A stretch of DNA of 64,000 nucleotides. Origin: DATJPR01 sp963752915 (GTDB lineage: Bacteria; Bacteroidota; Ignavibacteria; UBA10030; UBA6906). Below are positions 8,643 through 17,556 of the stretch, one piece after another. Below the pieces are notes generated by a model. The model ran no database searches. It had not been told where the DNA came from and saw nothing but the letters and a program-made list of their open reading frames with translations. Numbering within the stretch: the first letter of the stretch is position 1; each line of letters opens with the position of its first letter. The translations under genes and the position numbers were made by a program. Location of the stretch: assembly GCA_963752915.1 (NCBI GenBank), contig CAVVZZ010000013.1, positions 434,001 to 498,000 of the forward strand, in the 5' to 3' direction.

Positions 8643-9504
8643 CGAACCTCGCGCGGGCGTGTCCGCCCTGGAAATACAACCGGAGTTCCGGCCGGACACC
8701 GGTTCTCGCGAGCGGCTCTTCATTGAAGGTGTCCCGCTCGACAACATCGACGGGCAGACGGCGTTGCGCTTCGTCGAGCGCAACGCTCCGCGTGGTGATG
8801 GCTGCGAGGCACGGACGGTCCTCTTCGTCAATGTGCACAGTCTGCATCTCGCGCGGCGCGATCGCGACCTGATGTCCTGCCTTCACAAAGCGGACCTCGT
8901 GCTTCCCGATGGTTCAGGGCTTGCGCTTGCGGGAAAGCTCCATGGACATCCGATCGGAGAGAACCTCAACGGAACGGACTTCTCGCCGCGCGTTCTTCGC
9001 CTCGCAGCCGTTCACCGTTGGTCGGTGTTCTTGCTCGGGGGAAAAGACGGCGTCGCTGAGCGATGCAGAGACATCCTTGCCGCCCAGCTTCCTGAGCTCC
9101 GCATCGCGGGCATCCGTCACGGCCATTTTACCCCTGAGGAAGAGGGATCCATCATCGCTGAGATCAACCGTGTGAAGCCGGATATTCTGCTTGTCGCGAT
9201 GGGGTCGCCCCTCCAGGAAAAATGGATCGTGCAACATGCACGGACGCTCTCTGTGGGTATGTGTTTCGGTGTGGGCGGACTCTTCGATTTCCTCGCCGGA
9301 GAGAAACGGCGCGCTCCCCTGTGGCTCCGTCGGGTGGGCTTGGAATGGGCGTTTCGCTTCATCATGGATCCCACCGCGAAATGGGACAGGGTGTTGATTG
9401 AAATTCCGCTTCATGTCGCCCGGGTGCTCGTGGCGCGGCTGCGGAGACAACCAATGGTCATGACATCCCTGGAGTATTCCAAAGAACATCAGGGAGAACG
9501 CTAA
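8629..9504 (+). CDS. WecG/TagA/CpsF-family glycosyltransferase (GT26)
   Basis: The ATG at 8629 follows GGAGGA by 8 nt and lies inside the end of the polymerase gene, so the product is 291 residues. The WecG/TagA domain is complete: VNVHSLHLARRD, ADLVLPDGSGLALAG with the conserved D-G, NGTDF, the LLGG segment, and DILLVAMGSPLQEKWI followed by GVGGLFDFLAGEKRRAP. Enzymes of this family add the second sugar (for example ManNAcA or ManNAc) to undecaprenyl-PP-linked GlcNAc. It probably acts directly after the WecA-like enzyme of the divergent unit. The C-terminus is amphipathic and likely binds the membrane. Confidence 0.88.
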   Translation: MRTHDEPRAGVSALEIQPEFRPDTGSRERLFIEGVPLDNIDGQTALRFVERNAPRGDGCEARTVLFVNVHSLHLARRDRDLMSCLHKADLVLPDGSGLALAGKLHGHPIGENLNGTDFSPRVLRLAAVHRWSVFLLGGKDGVAERCRDILAAQLPELRIAGIRHGHFTPEEEGSIIAEINRVKPDILLVAMGSPLQEKWIVQHARTLSVGMCFGVGGLFDFLAGEKRRAPLWLRRVGLEWAFRFIMDPTAKWDRVLIEIPLHVARVLVARLRRQPMVMTSLEYSKEHQGER

Positions 9505-10286
9505 TGCAGGATCCTGAAACGTTCATGCCGCAGGAGGTGTGCGAGGGAGATACCCACAACATCCGGACGTTGATGTATCATCGCATCACCGATAATCGAT
9601 TGCTGGCCAGGGAGCGTCCCCGATGCGTTCACGAATCCGAGTTCCGCCGCCATCTTGAACTGCTTGATCGATGGGGTTTCACGGCGATCACGTTTCGCGA
9701 CTATCAGTTGTTCCTGGAACAGAGCCTGCACCTTCCCAAGAAACCGGTCATTCTCACGATGAACGGAGCATCCCTCGATACGCACCGCGTTGCATTTCCG
9801 GTGCTACGGGAAACCGGATTCAAGGCGGTTATTTTTTCTCTCGCGGCTCCGCCAGGCGTGTCGTGGGGGGGCGTTGCAGATCACCCGTTGTCGTCGCAGA
9901 TGCCCATCGATCAGCTCCGCGAGATGTCCTTCGAAGGGATGGAAATTGGATCGTTGTCCATGACATACCCGAACCTTTCTTCGGTGCGACCGGACATTGC
10001 CCGGGAAGAGATCGTCCGCTCAAAAGATGTGCTGGAACATCTTCTTGAAACCACGGTGCTGACCTTTGCCTATCCCTACGGCGCTGTGACGCAGCAGACG
10101 AAGGCTCTGGTCGCAGAGGCAAAATACGCATTCGCATGCGGGTGGTCGACGGGACCGCTGAGGTTTGATGCTGATCCCTTCGAAATCCGTCGTGTGACTG
10201 TTCGGAGCGGCATGGGTGCTTTTGAGCTCGGAATGAACCTCAGGGTTCCCCAATTCGCACGAGCGATCTGGAGGGCCGGCAGTTGA
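9504..10286 (+). CDS. Polysaccharide-deacetylase-fold protein with degenerate active site
   Basis: This 260-residue protein starts in a TAATG overlap with the GT26 gene and is clearly homologous to the deacetylase at 13027: both have MYHRI/VYHRV near the start, the FAYPYG/FAFPYS motif and the ...STGPLR...PFEIRR / NTGPLS...LFEIRR ending. In this copy the metal and catalytic motifs are lost. The T-x-D-D-G motif reads LTMNGASLDT (about 84-93) and the H-x-x-x-H-P motif reads GSLSMTYPNL (about 149-158). Family knowledge says NodB-type enzymes need that Asp pair and both His. The fold is otherwise complete with no frameshift, so I infer a carbohydrate-binding or regulatory pseudoenzyme rather than a dying gene. 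Confidence 0.8.
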   Translation: MQDPETFMPQEVCEGDTHNIRTLMYHRITDNRLLARERPRCVHESEFRRHLELLDRWGFTAITFRDYQLFLEQSLHLPKKPVILTMNGASLDTHRVAFPVLRETGFKAVIFSLAAPPGVSWGGVADHPLSSQMPIDQLREMSFEGMEIGSLSMTYPNLSSVRPDIAREEIVRSKDVLEHLLETTVLTFAYPYGAVTQQTKALVAEAKYAFACGWSTGPLRFDADPFEIRRVTVRSGMGAFELGMNLRVPQFARAIWRAGS

Positions 10287-10322
10287 CGAAATCACGGAAC
10301 TTCGGATTGCGGAGAAGACTTC

Positions 10323-11816
10323 ATGAGCAATGAAACAGCGAGAACAGTCTCCCGCAATGCTGCCGTCATGTTCGGAGCCCAGGGAGTGACCTGGGTGTCC
10401 TCGTTCATCCTCATGATCTTTCTTCCACGGTATCTTGGCAGCGAGGATTACGGGCAGCTCTATCTGGCGATGTCGCTTGCCATGATGGCGCAGGTGTTCA
10501 TTGATTTCGGCGGGTCCTACTACATCGCAAAAGAGATTGCGCGCGACCCCTCGCAGGCGGCGCCGCTCATCTCGAACTCCATCGGGCTGAGAATTGTCCT
10601 GACACTGATCTCCCTTCTCCTGCTCTTCCTCTTTGTGGTGGTCGGGGGATACCCGTCATCGGTGCGAAATCTCGTGTTGATCCTTGGCATTGCCAAGTTC
10701 TGGGAAGGGATCATCTCGGTGATGATCAGCACCTTCCAGGGGTTTGAGCGAATGGAGTACCGGTCCCTGGCGTCAATTACCGAGAGGGTTCTCCTGACGG
10801 CGGTCGCCGTGCCGATTCTGATCCTCGGGGGGAATTCCACCGCGGTTGCTTTCATCATGTCGCTCAGCACACTGGCGAGTTTCATCGTCGGGTTGATTTG
10901 CCTGCGACGTCTTGTCTGGAAATTTCCCCGCGTTTCCTGGTCCGTGGCGTGGACGCTGGCAAAGGAAGGACTTCCGTATCTGTTGATGGCGATCTTTGCG
11001 GTCATCTACTACCGTATCAATGCCGTGATGCTCTCCCTCCTGACGAATGAATCTGTTGTCGGGTGGTTCGGCGCGGCGTTTCGCTTCTTCGACATTCTCA
11101 TGTTCCTCCCCAATATTCTCTCCCTGGCGGTTTTCCCTGTGCTTGCCAGGATCGGGGGAGAGCAGGGGACCGTCTCCCGCGCGACGCGAAAAAGCCTGGA
11201 TGTGATCCTCCTGGCGGGAATCCCGATCTGCATCGGTACCTTTGCCTTTGCCGAAGGTATTATTCGCACCTTGTTCGGCCTTGAACAATATGCGGAGTCC
11301 CTTCCGATCCTGAAGGTCCTTGCGCCGGGGCTCCTCCTGATCTATGTCGATTTCATCCTTGTCACCGCCCTTGTCGCGTTTGACAGACAACGGCAGTGGT
11401 CCACAGTCGCCTTGCTTGCCATCCCGCTGAGTGTCGGGCTCAATTACCTCCTGATCCCTATGTTCCAAACGCAGATGGGGAACGGGGGCATTGGTTCGGC
11501 ACTTGCCACGAACCTCGTGGAGTTGTTCATCATGGTGTCGGCGATCGTGTTGATGCCGAAAGGGATACTGCGGGGGGACGGGTTCTCTGTCCCGTTGAAG
11601 GCGTTGCTGTCGGGAGGCGTGATGGCGGGATCGATCTGGCTTCTGCAGCAAACACTGCTGCCATGGTTTGTGGTCGCACCACTTTCCCTTGCAACGTATG
11701 CCGCCGCCCTCGCCGTGCTCCGAGTATTGGAGGTCCAGGAAAGAGAGTTTCTCCGCGATTTCCTGACCGTGAAGGGGTTCCGGAGGGTCATGAGCACAGG
11801 AAGAGAAGCAGGCTGA
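10323..11816 (+). CDS. Wzx-type polysaccharide flippase (MATE/MOP superfamily)
   Basis: This 497-residue polytopic protein has about 14 hydrophobic helices and the N-terminal signature of Wzx/RfbX transporters (NAAVMFGAQGVTWVSSFIL, then LPRYLGSEDYGQLYLAMSLA). The middle contains the expected PYLLMAIFAVIYYRINAVML helix, with a charged residue in the translocation path. It should flip undecaprenyl-PP-linked repeat units across the inner membrane for the polymerase at 7137. Thirty-six nt separate it from the preceding deacetylase-like gene, one of the few gaps in this unit, and its stop shares an A with the ATG of the GT2 gene. Confidence 0.88.
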   Translation: MSNETARTVSRNAAVMFGAQGVTWVSSFILMIFLPRYLGSEDYGQLYLAMSLAMMAQVFIDFGGSYYIAKEIARDPSQAAPLISNSIGLRIVLTLISLLLLFLFVVVGGYPSSVRNLVLILGIAKFWEGIISVMISTFQGFERMEYRSLASITERVLLTAVAVPILILGGNSTAVAFIMSLSTLASFIVGLICLRRLVWKFPRVSWSVAWTLAKEGLPYLLMAIFAVIYYRINAVMLSLLTNESVVGWFGAAFRFFDILMFLPNILSLAVFPVLARIGGEQGTVSRATRKSLDVILLAGIPICIGTFAFAEGIIRTLFGLEQYAESLPILKVLAPGLLLIYVDFILVTALVAFDRQRQWSTVALLAIPLSVGLNYLLIPMFQTQMGNGGIGSALATNLVELFIMVSAIVLMPKGILRGDGFSVPLKALLSGGVMAGSIWLLQQTLLPWFVVAPLSLATYAAALAVLRVLEVQEREFLRDFLTVKGFRRVMSTGREAG

Positions 11817-13030
11817 TGATCGAATTCAGCATTCATATCGTCGCGCTCTGTATCATCGGCGGGTTTCTCCTCCACCTCTTTGTCCTGAGTGTGCTTGCGG
11901 CCTTTGCGCGGGTGCGTGCGGAGCTGCCAGCCCGGCAATTGCGAAAGTTTGCTGTGATCATCCCCGCCCATAACGAAGAAATGAGTATTGCCCGGACCAT
12001 CCGAAGTGTCCGTGCCATCCACTATCCTTCGGAACTCTATCGCGTTGTTGTCGTCGCGGACAACTGCGACGATGCCACGGCGGAAATCGCGGGACGTGAA
12101 GGGGCAGAAGTGTTCACCCGGACAACAATCGGCGCACGCAGCAAAGGGCATGCGCTTCGCTGGTGTCTCGACAAACTCCAGGGAAGGGATTTCGAGGCGG
12201 TGGCAATCGTCGATGCCGACTCAACTGTGTCGTGTAATGTTCTCTCCGTCATGAATGCCTATTTTGACGCCGGTGCAGAAGTTGTTCAATGCAACGACCA
12301 GGTGCGTCCGGAACCGGGTGCGTGGAGCCCCGAGGCGATACGCCTCGGTTTTGCACTCAACAACTACGTCCGGCCTCTGGGACGAAGGGTCATGGGCTGT
12401 TCGGCAGGCCTCAGGGGAAACGGCATGGGATTTCGAATGCGAGTGTTCCGGGTCGTTCCCTGGGAGTCGTATTCCCAGGCGGAAGACCTCGAGCACAGCC
12501 TGCGACTTGCTCTCAGCGGCATCCGCGTGGTCTTTGCTCCGGAGGCGATGGTGCTGGCAACGATGACCCGGGACCCGCGGCTTGCAGAAAGTCAGCGTGC
12601 ACGATGGGAGATGGGAAGGTTCCCGCTGATCCGCAAGTATTGGAAGAGGCTTCTCGTTGCGGCGGCGAGGCGCCATTCATGGATGATCGGTGATACGTTG
12701 CTCGACCTCGTCACCCCGGCCCTGGTCAATCTCGTCGGCATCGCGATCATGTTGGGGATGGTCGCATTTGTGGAGTACCTGCTGGGGAATTCCCGGATGC
12801 TCATCATTGCAGCGCTCTGGATTGTCGCTGTGCTTCTCGGGTTGTTCCATGCGGTCATTGGGCTTTCTGTCGCCGGGTCGCAGGGGTCGTTACTCTCGAT
12901 GCTTTGGCTTGTGCCGCGGTATGCGGTGTGGAAATTCTCGCTGTACTTCAGGATTGCGCGGAAGGGGACAGAAGGAGAGTGGGTGCGGACAACCCGCGAG
13001 CCGGTACGGAACGAATCCTGGGAACGATGA
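11816..13030 (+). CDS. Membrane-anchored family 2 glycosyltransferase
   Basis: The ATG at 11816 overlaps the flippase stop (TGATG). The product is 404 residues. A hydrophobic N-terminal helix (about 6-25) is followed by a GT-A domain with VIIPAHNEEMSIARTI, the nucleotide-binding VVVADNCDDATAE, the D-x-D-type VAIVDADSTVS, the E-D sequence in SQAEDLEHSL, and a Q-x-x-R-W-type motif (SQRARWEMG), followed by at least two C-terminal helices. This is the processive or membrane-associated GT2 layout with the active site in the cytosol. It probably extends the repeat unit. Its stop lies within the tandem ATGATG start of the next gene. Confidence 0.87.
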   Translation: MIEFSIHIVALCIIGGFLLHLFVLSVLAAFARVRAELPARQLRKFAVIIPAHNEEMSIARTIRSVRAIHYPSELYRVVVVADNCDDATAEIAGREGAEVFTRTTIGARSKGHALRWCLDKLQGRDFEAVAIVDADSTVSCNVLSVMNAYFDAGAEVVQCNDQVRPEPGAWSPEAIRLGFALNNYVRPLGRRVMGCSAGLRGNGMGFRMRVFRVVPWESYSQAEDLEHSLRLALSGIRVVFAPEAMVLATMTRDPRLAESQRARWEMGRFPLIRKYWKRLLVAAARRHSWMIGDTLLDLVTPALVNLVGIAIMLGMVAFVEYLLGNSRMLIIAALWIVAVLLGLFHAVIGLSVAGSQGSLLSMLWLVPRYAVWKFSLYFRIARKGTEGEWVRTTREPVRNESWER

Positions 13031-13812
13031 TGAACGTTCAAACCCTGGTGTACCATCGCGTCTCCTCGCAGGAGGAGTGGTACCCCTCGCCGTACATTGT
13101 CACGGAATCCACATTCCGCAGGCAGCTGGGCTTCCTTCATGAGCGTGGGTTCTACACTCCCGGACTTCCAGCGATCCTTCAGGGAACAGTGTCGAATATG
13201 GAACCGGGAAAAACGCCGTTTCTTCTCACCCTTGATGACGGGTACCTCGACAATTATACGAGGGCGTATCCTGTTCTCCAGGAATTTGGATTTACGGCGA
13301 CCATTTTCTTGGTCGCCGACTTCTCCCGCCGATACAACTGGTGGGATGTCATCCACGGGGCGCCTCGGGCTGAACTCCTTCGGCGAGGTCACATCGAAGA
13401 GATGGCGAGGGGAGGAATTGAGTTCGGGTCGCATACGGTAAATCATCCCCGTCTTCCGGAACTCTCCGACACGGATCTGGAGAATGAGTTGGTCCGGTCC
13501 CGGCTGCTGATTGAGGATATCGTGCAAAAACCCGTTCTCAGTCTTGCGTTCCCGTATAGCGCTTCAAACGTGAGGGTCAAGGCCGCGGTCAAAAACGCCG
13601 GCTACGCGTGCGCGTTTGCTGTCAATACCGGGCCGCTGTCGATCCGGGCTGACCTCTTTGAAATTCGACGGTTGAATGTCGAGAATGCGACGGGGGCGGT
13701 CGGACTGAGGGCAAAAATGAGCGGCGCGGAAAAATCGTTTCTGTGGGCCTGGTGGAAGGGAAAGTCTGCTCTCCGGCAGTTCCGTCAGACAATCGATTCA
13801 TCATCAACGTAG
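13027..13812 (+). CDS. Polysaccharide deacetylase (NodB domain), intact catalytic motifs
   Basis: The product is 261 residues. The start is one of two adjacent ATGs (13027 or 13030) overlapping the GT2 stop. It has the full NodB set: LTLDDG (about 68-72, with the Asp pair), GSHTVNHPRL (about 135-144, with both metal-binding His) and the FPYS stretch. No signal peptide is visible, so the enzyme should be cytoplasmic and de-N-acetylate a precursor or lipid-linked intermediate rather than finished polymer. Together with the pseudo-deacetylase at 9504 it forms an active/inactive paralogue pair in one operon. Confidence 0.88.
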   Translation: MMNVQTLVYHRVSSQEEWYPSPYIVTESTFRRQLGFLHERGFYTPGLPAILQGTVSNMEPGKTPFLLTLDDGYLDNYTRAYPVLQEFGFTATIFLVADFSRRYNWWDVIHGAPRAELLRRGHIEEMARGGIEFGSHTVNHPRLPELSDTDLENELVRSRLLIEDIVQKPVLSLAFPYSASNVRVKAAVKNAGYACAFAVNTGPLSIRADLFEIRRLNVENATGAVGLRAKMSGAEKSFLWAWWKGKSALRQFRQTIDSSST

Positions 13813-13820
13813 GAGAAGAA

Positions 13821-15164
13821 TTGCAAAGTTCAACCGTTCATACCGAACACCTGACCCTCGTGCCAAGAGCAGAAGTCTCGGAGGCGTCGCCAGCGGCAAC
13901 AGTCCATGTCCTTGAGACCGCCGGCGAGTTCGACGGGCTCCATGAAGAGTGGGAGAGAATGTTTGATGCACATGGATTCTCCGTCTTCCAGTCTTTTGAG
14001 TGGCAACGTGCCTGGTGGAAGCACTATGGCGAGGGCGACCCGAACATGCGACTCGTCATTCTTCTCGTTCGCGTCGGCACTCGACTGACCGCAATCGCCC
14101 CCTTCTACATCGAAACCTTGCGCGTCTTCGGCGTCATTCCCATCCGGCGGATGGGGCTGATCGGGAGAGGGCAATCGGACTATCTGGACTTCCTCGTTGT
14201 CACGGGAGCGGAATCCGTTGCTCTTGACGCAATCGCAGCGCAATGTGCTTCTCTGCGCAGCGATATCGATCTCGTGAGTATCGAGGATTTCTCGGATCGA
14301 TCACCGCTGAATATTCTCTGGTTCGAAGCTCTTCAACGGCATGGCTTCCATGTGGAACGCGAGGTAACGGATCACTGCCCACGCATGGCGTTCAAAGCCA
14401 CCTGGGAGGAGACGCTCTCTTCAATTCCCTGCAACAATAGCCGGAAGATGGAGAAGTTCCGCAGACAGCTGGCAACGCGCTTCAACGGAGCATTGGAGTT
14501 TGCGGGAGAAGACGCATCCTTTCAGGCGGACCTGGACAGCTTTGTCAAACTGCACCAGCAGCGATGGAAGAGAAGCGGTTGGCCCGGTCTGTTTGAGGAT
14601 CACCGGTACGAACGGTTCTTCCGCGATGCCCTGGAACGTCAACACCGGCGAGGCAGCCTGATTCTTGCATTCTACCGGCTCGAAGGAGAACGTCGCCTGG
14701 GAATCGTCGGCTTCAGGCACCATGATCAATTCCTGTACTACCTGAGCGGCCTCGGCGACCCGGGCAAGACCACGCATTTTTCCCCGGGACTGGTCCTGCA
14801 CATCCTTTGCATGGAGGCCTTGTTCAATCAGGGAATTCGTGTCTATGATTTTCTCCGGGGAACGGAGCCCTATAAGACTGATCTGGGGGGAGTGCTTGTT
14901 CCGAGTTGGACCATCTCCGCCGTGTTCCCGGGTGAAGAAAGCGCCCTCCGGAACTACCGATGGCTCCTGCTGCAGAATTCGTTCCGCCGCCGCGTTCGGT
15001 TGGAGTGGTCACTCTTCCGCCTGACGCGGAAGGAATATGGTCTGTTTTCCGGCGGGATGAAGAAGCATATCTCCCGGCGATGGAAATCCGTCTTGGGCGA
15101 CGGATTAACAAAAGCCAAAAACCCCGAAAAAACGGTGGCGCAAGCAGCGGGACGCAAGGCATGA
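13821..15164 (+). CDS. CelD/BioF2-like GNAT acyltransferase
   Basis: The likely start is the TTG at 13821 because AGGAG ends 5 nt before it; longer in-frame starts lie inside the deacetylase gene. The product is 447 residues. It carries the Acetyltransf_6 (CelD/BioF2, FemAB-like) domain: an N-terminal FQSFEWQRAWWKHYGEGD motif, a middle LHQQRWKRSGWPG...FFRDAL region, and a C-terminal acceptor fold with GIVGFRHHDQFLYYLSGLGDPGKT and the DFLRGTEPYKTDLG motif that marks this family. Such proteins acylate or aminoacylate amino sugars in EPS loci. With the deacetylase just upstream, acylation of a freed amine is an attractive inference. Confidence 0.82.
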   Translation: MQSSTVHTEHLTLVPRAEVSEASPAATVHVLETAGEFDGLHEEWERMFDAHGFSVFQSFEWQRAWWKHYGEGDPNMRLVILLVRVGTRLTAIAPFYIETLRVFGVIPIRRMGLIGRGQSDYLDFLVVTGAESVALDAIAAQCASLRSDIDLVSIEDFSDRSPLNILWFEALQRHGFHVEREVTDHCPRMAFKATWEETLSSIPCNNSRKMEKFRRQLATRFNGALEFAGEDASFQADLDSFVKLHQQRWKRSGWPGLFEDHRYERFFRDALERQHRRGSLILAFYRLEGERRLGIVGFRHHDQFLYYLSGLGDPGKTTHFSPGLVLHILCMEALFNQGIRVYDFLRGTEPYKTDLGGVLVPSWTISAVFPGEESALRNYRWLLLQNSFRRRVRLEWSLFRLTRKEYGLFSGGMKKHISRRWKSVLGDGLTKAKNPEKTVAQAAGRKA

Positions 15165-16402
15165 AGGTTTTGATGCTCTTTCACTCAGGCCTTCATCCGG
15201 CCGTTTCCGGAGTGATGAAGCGAAACTTCCACCTCTTTGAGGAGGCTGCGCGTCGGCACGAGGTGTCGGTCCTTGTTCGCGGAGCTCAGGACGAGCAGGC
15301 ATTCCGCAACAAGTTCGGCTATCGGTGCAAGGACGTGGTGTGCGTCCAACCCAAGCAGTCCGTCCTCCGCGATCGTCTACAGACACTTTTGTATTTGCTG
15401 ACCGGCCGGAGCGAGGCGCGACGGTTGTATATGCGTCGGGTTCAACAAGCCCTGGACCGCATGCTTGAGAATGACCATTTTGATCTGGTTCACCTGAGCA
15501 CGCCGTTCATGCTCTATTATCGCATACCGAAGGGAACCACGATCGTCTGCGATACGCACAACGTTGAGTACGACAACGTCCAGCGGATGTATCGGGAGGC
15601 GCGCGGAGTGTTCCGCCGGTTCTTTTTCTTTCTCATCTATCGGGCAATACGGCGGGATGAGATCCGGAATCTGAGGCGGAGTGATGTCGTCATGGCGACT
15701 TCGGAGCGTGATGCATCGTTGTTCCGTCGCGACTTGGGGGACAAGAGGCTCGTGGTCGTCCCCAACGGCGTGGATGCAGCCAAGTTCGCACCGCAGACCG
15801 GAGAGACGATTCCCGATTCCCTGGTTTTCACAGGGCTCATGGAATACTATCCGAATGAACAAGGGGTGCTCTATTTCCTGGAGAAGGTGCTTCCTTTGAT
15901 CGTGGATCAAGTGCCCGGAGCGCGCGTTTCAATCGTCGGGGCCAAGCCTTCCGTGCGGGTGACACGGTGCGCATCACCGAGTGTTGAGGTGACCGGATTT
16001 GTCGACGATATCCGCCCGTATCTGGCGCGCGCGCAGGTGGCGATCGTCCCGCTATGGATCGGGGGGGGGACGCGCCTCAAGGCGTTGGAAGCGGTGGCAA
16101 TGAAAAAACCGATCGTCGCGACCTCTGTTGGCTGTGAAGGGATCAACTTCACCGACGGAGAGGATATCCTGATCGCGGACGATGCTGTGGCCTTTGCCAA
16201 AGCTGTCGTACGACTGTTCCGCGATCCATGTCTCCGGGAATCCCTGGCCGAGACAGCGTACAAGAACCTCCTCCCGTCATATCGGTGGGAAGCGATCGGC
16301 GGAAAACTCGACGAAGCTTATCGAATCGCCGCGTCCCACAGTTGCCGTGGACCGCAATCAAAGACTTCGACCCGTACTCTACGGAGGTTTTCGGAGAAAT
16401 GA
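15161..16402 (+). CDS. Family 4 glycosyltransferase (GT-B fold)
   Basis: The start lies in a 4-bp ATGA overlap with the acyltransferase gene and the product is 413 residues. The N-terminal half binds acceptor (MLFHSGLHPAVSGVMKRNFHLFE, then TTIVCDTHNVEYDN). The C-terminal half has the GT4 donor-binding elements VVVPNGVDAAKFAP, GLMEYYPNEQGVLYFLE, and the E-x(7)-E region in KALEAVAMKKPIVATSVGCEGI. No membrane helix is seen. It is a cytosolic retaining transferase, probably building the repeat unit. The last 20 or so residues (SHSCRGPQSKTSTRTLRRFSEK) look unlike the rest of the family and overlap the next gene's start by 4 bp. Confidence 0.87.
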   Translation: MKVLMLFHSGLHPAVSGVMKRNFHLFEEAARRHEVSVLVRGAQDEQAFRNKFGYRCKDVVCVQPKQSVLRDRLQTLLYLLTGRSEARRLYMRRVQQALDRMLENDHFDLVHLSTPFMLYYRIPKGTTIVCDTHNVEYDNVQRMYREARGVFRRFFFFLIYRAIRRDEIRNLRRSDVVMATSERDASLFRRDLGDKRLVVVPNGVDAAKFAPQTGETIPDSLVFTGLMEYYPNEQGVLYFLEKVLPLIVDQVPGARVSIVGAKPSVRVTRCASPSVEVTGFVDDIRPYLARAQVAIVPLWIGGGTRLKALEAVAMKKPIVATSVGCEGINFTDGEDILIADDAVAFAKAVVRLFRDPCLRESLAETAYKNLLPSYRWEAIGGKLDEAYRIAASHSCRGPQSKTSTRTLRRFSEK

Positions 16403-17556
16403 TGACATCCCCCACGTTGGGTAAAGCGCGGTATCTCTTCGCCGTTTGGGTTGTCGGGGGGAACAAAACCGTTCTGTTGAATCTCAAGTCGCAAATCAGC
16501 GAGAGGCAGGACCTCGACATCGCCTGGCTGCCCATTGAAATGTACCCGAACGACTGGATTACCAAGATTCCGCCGATCTCCCTGCTTGGCGTGTGGCGCA
16601 ATTCAGCCGCGGCGTGGCTGAGGATGAGACCGCTGAGAAAGAAACACCGTGAGTTTGATGCTGCGTACTATCTCGGATACAGCATTGTGACGTTCCTGTG
16701 GCGGTTTCGCCGGCGGGTACCGTACGCGCTTGCTCTTGATCTCACCCCGCTCTGGGCGGCGCGGAATGGTCTGTGGTACGCCTTGCCGAAGTTCGATCCG
16801 GCGAGTGCGACTTCGCGCATCAAACACGTCATTACGCGATCGGTCTTCGCCCAGGCATCGCACCTCCTCCCATTTTCGACCGGCGTGCGGGATTCGCTGG
16901 TTGAAGACTACGGCATTCCGCCGGAAAGAATCACGGTCTTGCCTCCGGGCGTGGACCTCCGAACCTGGCGTCTCACGCAACTCGACATTGAGGCGCGCGA
17001 GAAGCGCACGGGTCCGCCGAGAGTGCTTTTTGTCGGACGCGACTTTCTCCGGAAGGGTGGAGATCTGCTGGTGAAGCTCGCAGGGAGCAAGGCATTCGAA
17101 AACGTGGAGTTTCATTTTGCGACGGACAGCTATCAGGGGCCTGCGCTCAAGAACATCGTCGTCCATAATGACTTCCGGGAGAACAGTCCCGAGTTGATCG
17201 CTGCCTACCGGGATGCGGACATTTTTGCGCTGCCGACGCGGGCGGATACATTCTCATGGGCGAGTCTTGAAGCAATGGCCATGGGTCTCCCGGTCGTCGT
17301 CAGCAACGTGGGGGGCATCGGGGACATTGCCGTCCACGGCGAAACGGGATATCTTGTGCGGCCCGATGATCTCGAAACGCTCTCCGGCCATCTGCAGGAA
17401 CTCGTTGCGAATCCCCGGCTTCGGAAAACGATGGGAGATCGCGGTCGACAACGAGTGGAAGAGCGATTTGACCTGGCCAGGAGCTCAGAAACCGTCCTAC
17501 AATTACTGAGGGCCATTTCGTCCAATGGCGCGAGGAAACCGGCATATGAAAATTGA
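16399..17556 (+). CDS. Family 4 glycosyltransferase (GT-B fold)
   Basis: This 385-residue protein starts at tandem ATGs (16399/16402) overlapping the previous stop. It has an N-terminal acceptor domain and a canonical GT4 C-terminal domain: FSTGVRDSLVEDYGIPPERITVLPPGVDL, VLFVGRDFLRKGGDLLVK, then PTRADTFSWASLEAMAMGLPVV with the conserved E-x(7)-E-like motif, and GETGYLVRPDD. It is most like MshA/RfaB-type retaining transferases that use nucleotide hexoses. It overlaps the next acyltransferase by about 11 bp. Substrate cannot be told from sequence. Confidence 0.87.
   Translation: MMTSPTLGKARYLFAVWVVGGNKTVLLNLKSQISERQDLDIAWLPIEMYPNDWITKIPPISLLGVWRNSAAAWLRMRPLRKKHREFDAAYYLGYSIVTFLWRFRRRVPYALALDLTPLWAARNGLWYALPKFDPASATSRIKHVITRSVFAQASHLLPFSTGVRDSLVEDYGIPPERITVLPPGVDLRTWRLTQLDIEAREKRTGPPRVLFVGRDFLRKGGDLLVKLAGSKAFENVEFHFATDSYQGPALKNIVVHNDFRENSPELIAAYRDADIFALPTRADTFSWASLEAMAMGLPVVVSNVGGIGDIAVHGETGYLVRPDDLETLSGHLQELVANPRLRKTMGDRGRQRVEERFDLARSSETVLQLLRAISSNGARKPAYEN

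Noticed and set aside
6936..8831. A 631-codon minus-strand frame opposite the O-antigen polymerase gene
   Set aside because: Highly charged sequence without motifs, antisense to a gene with clear membrane helices and a ribosome site.
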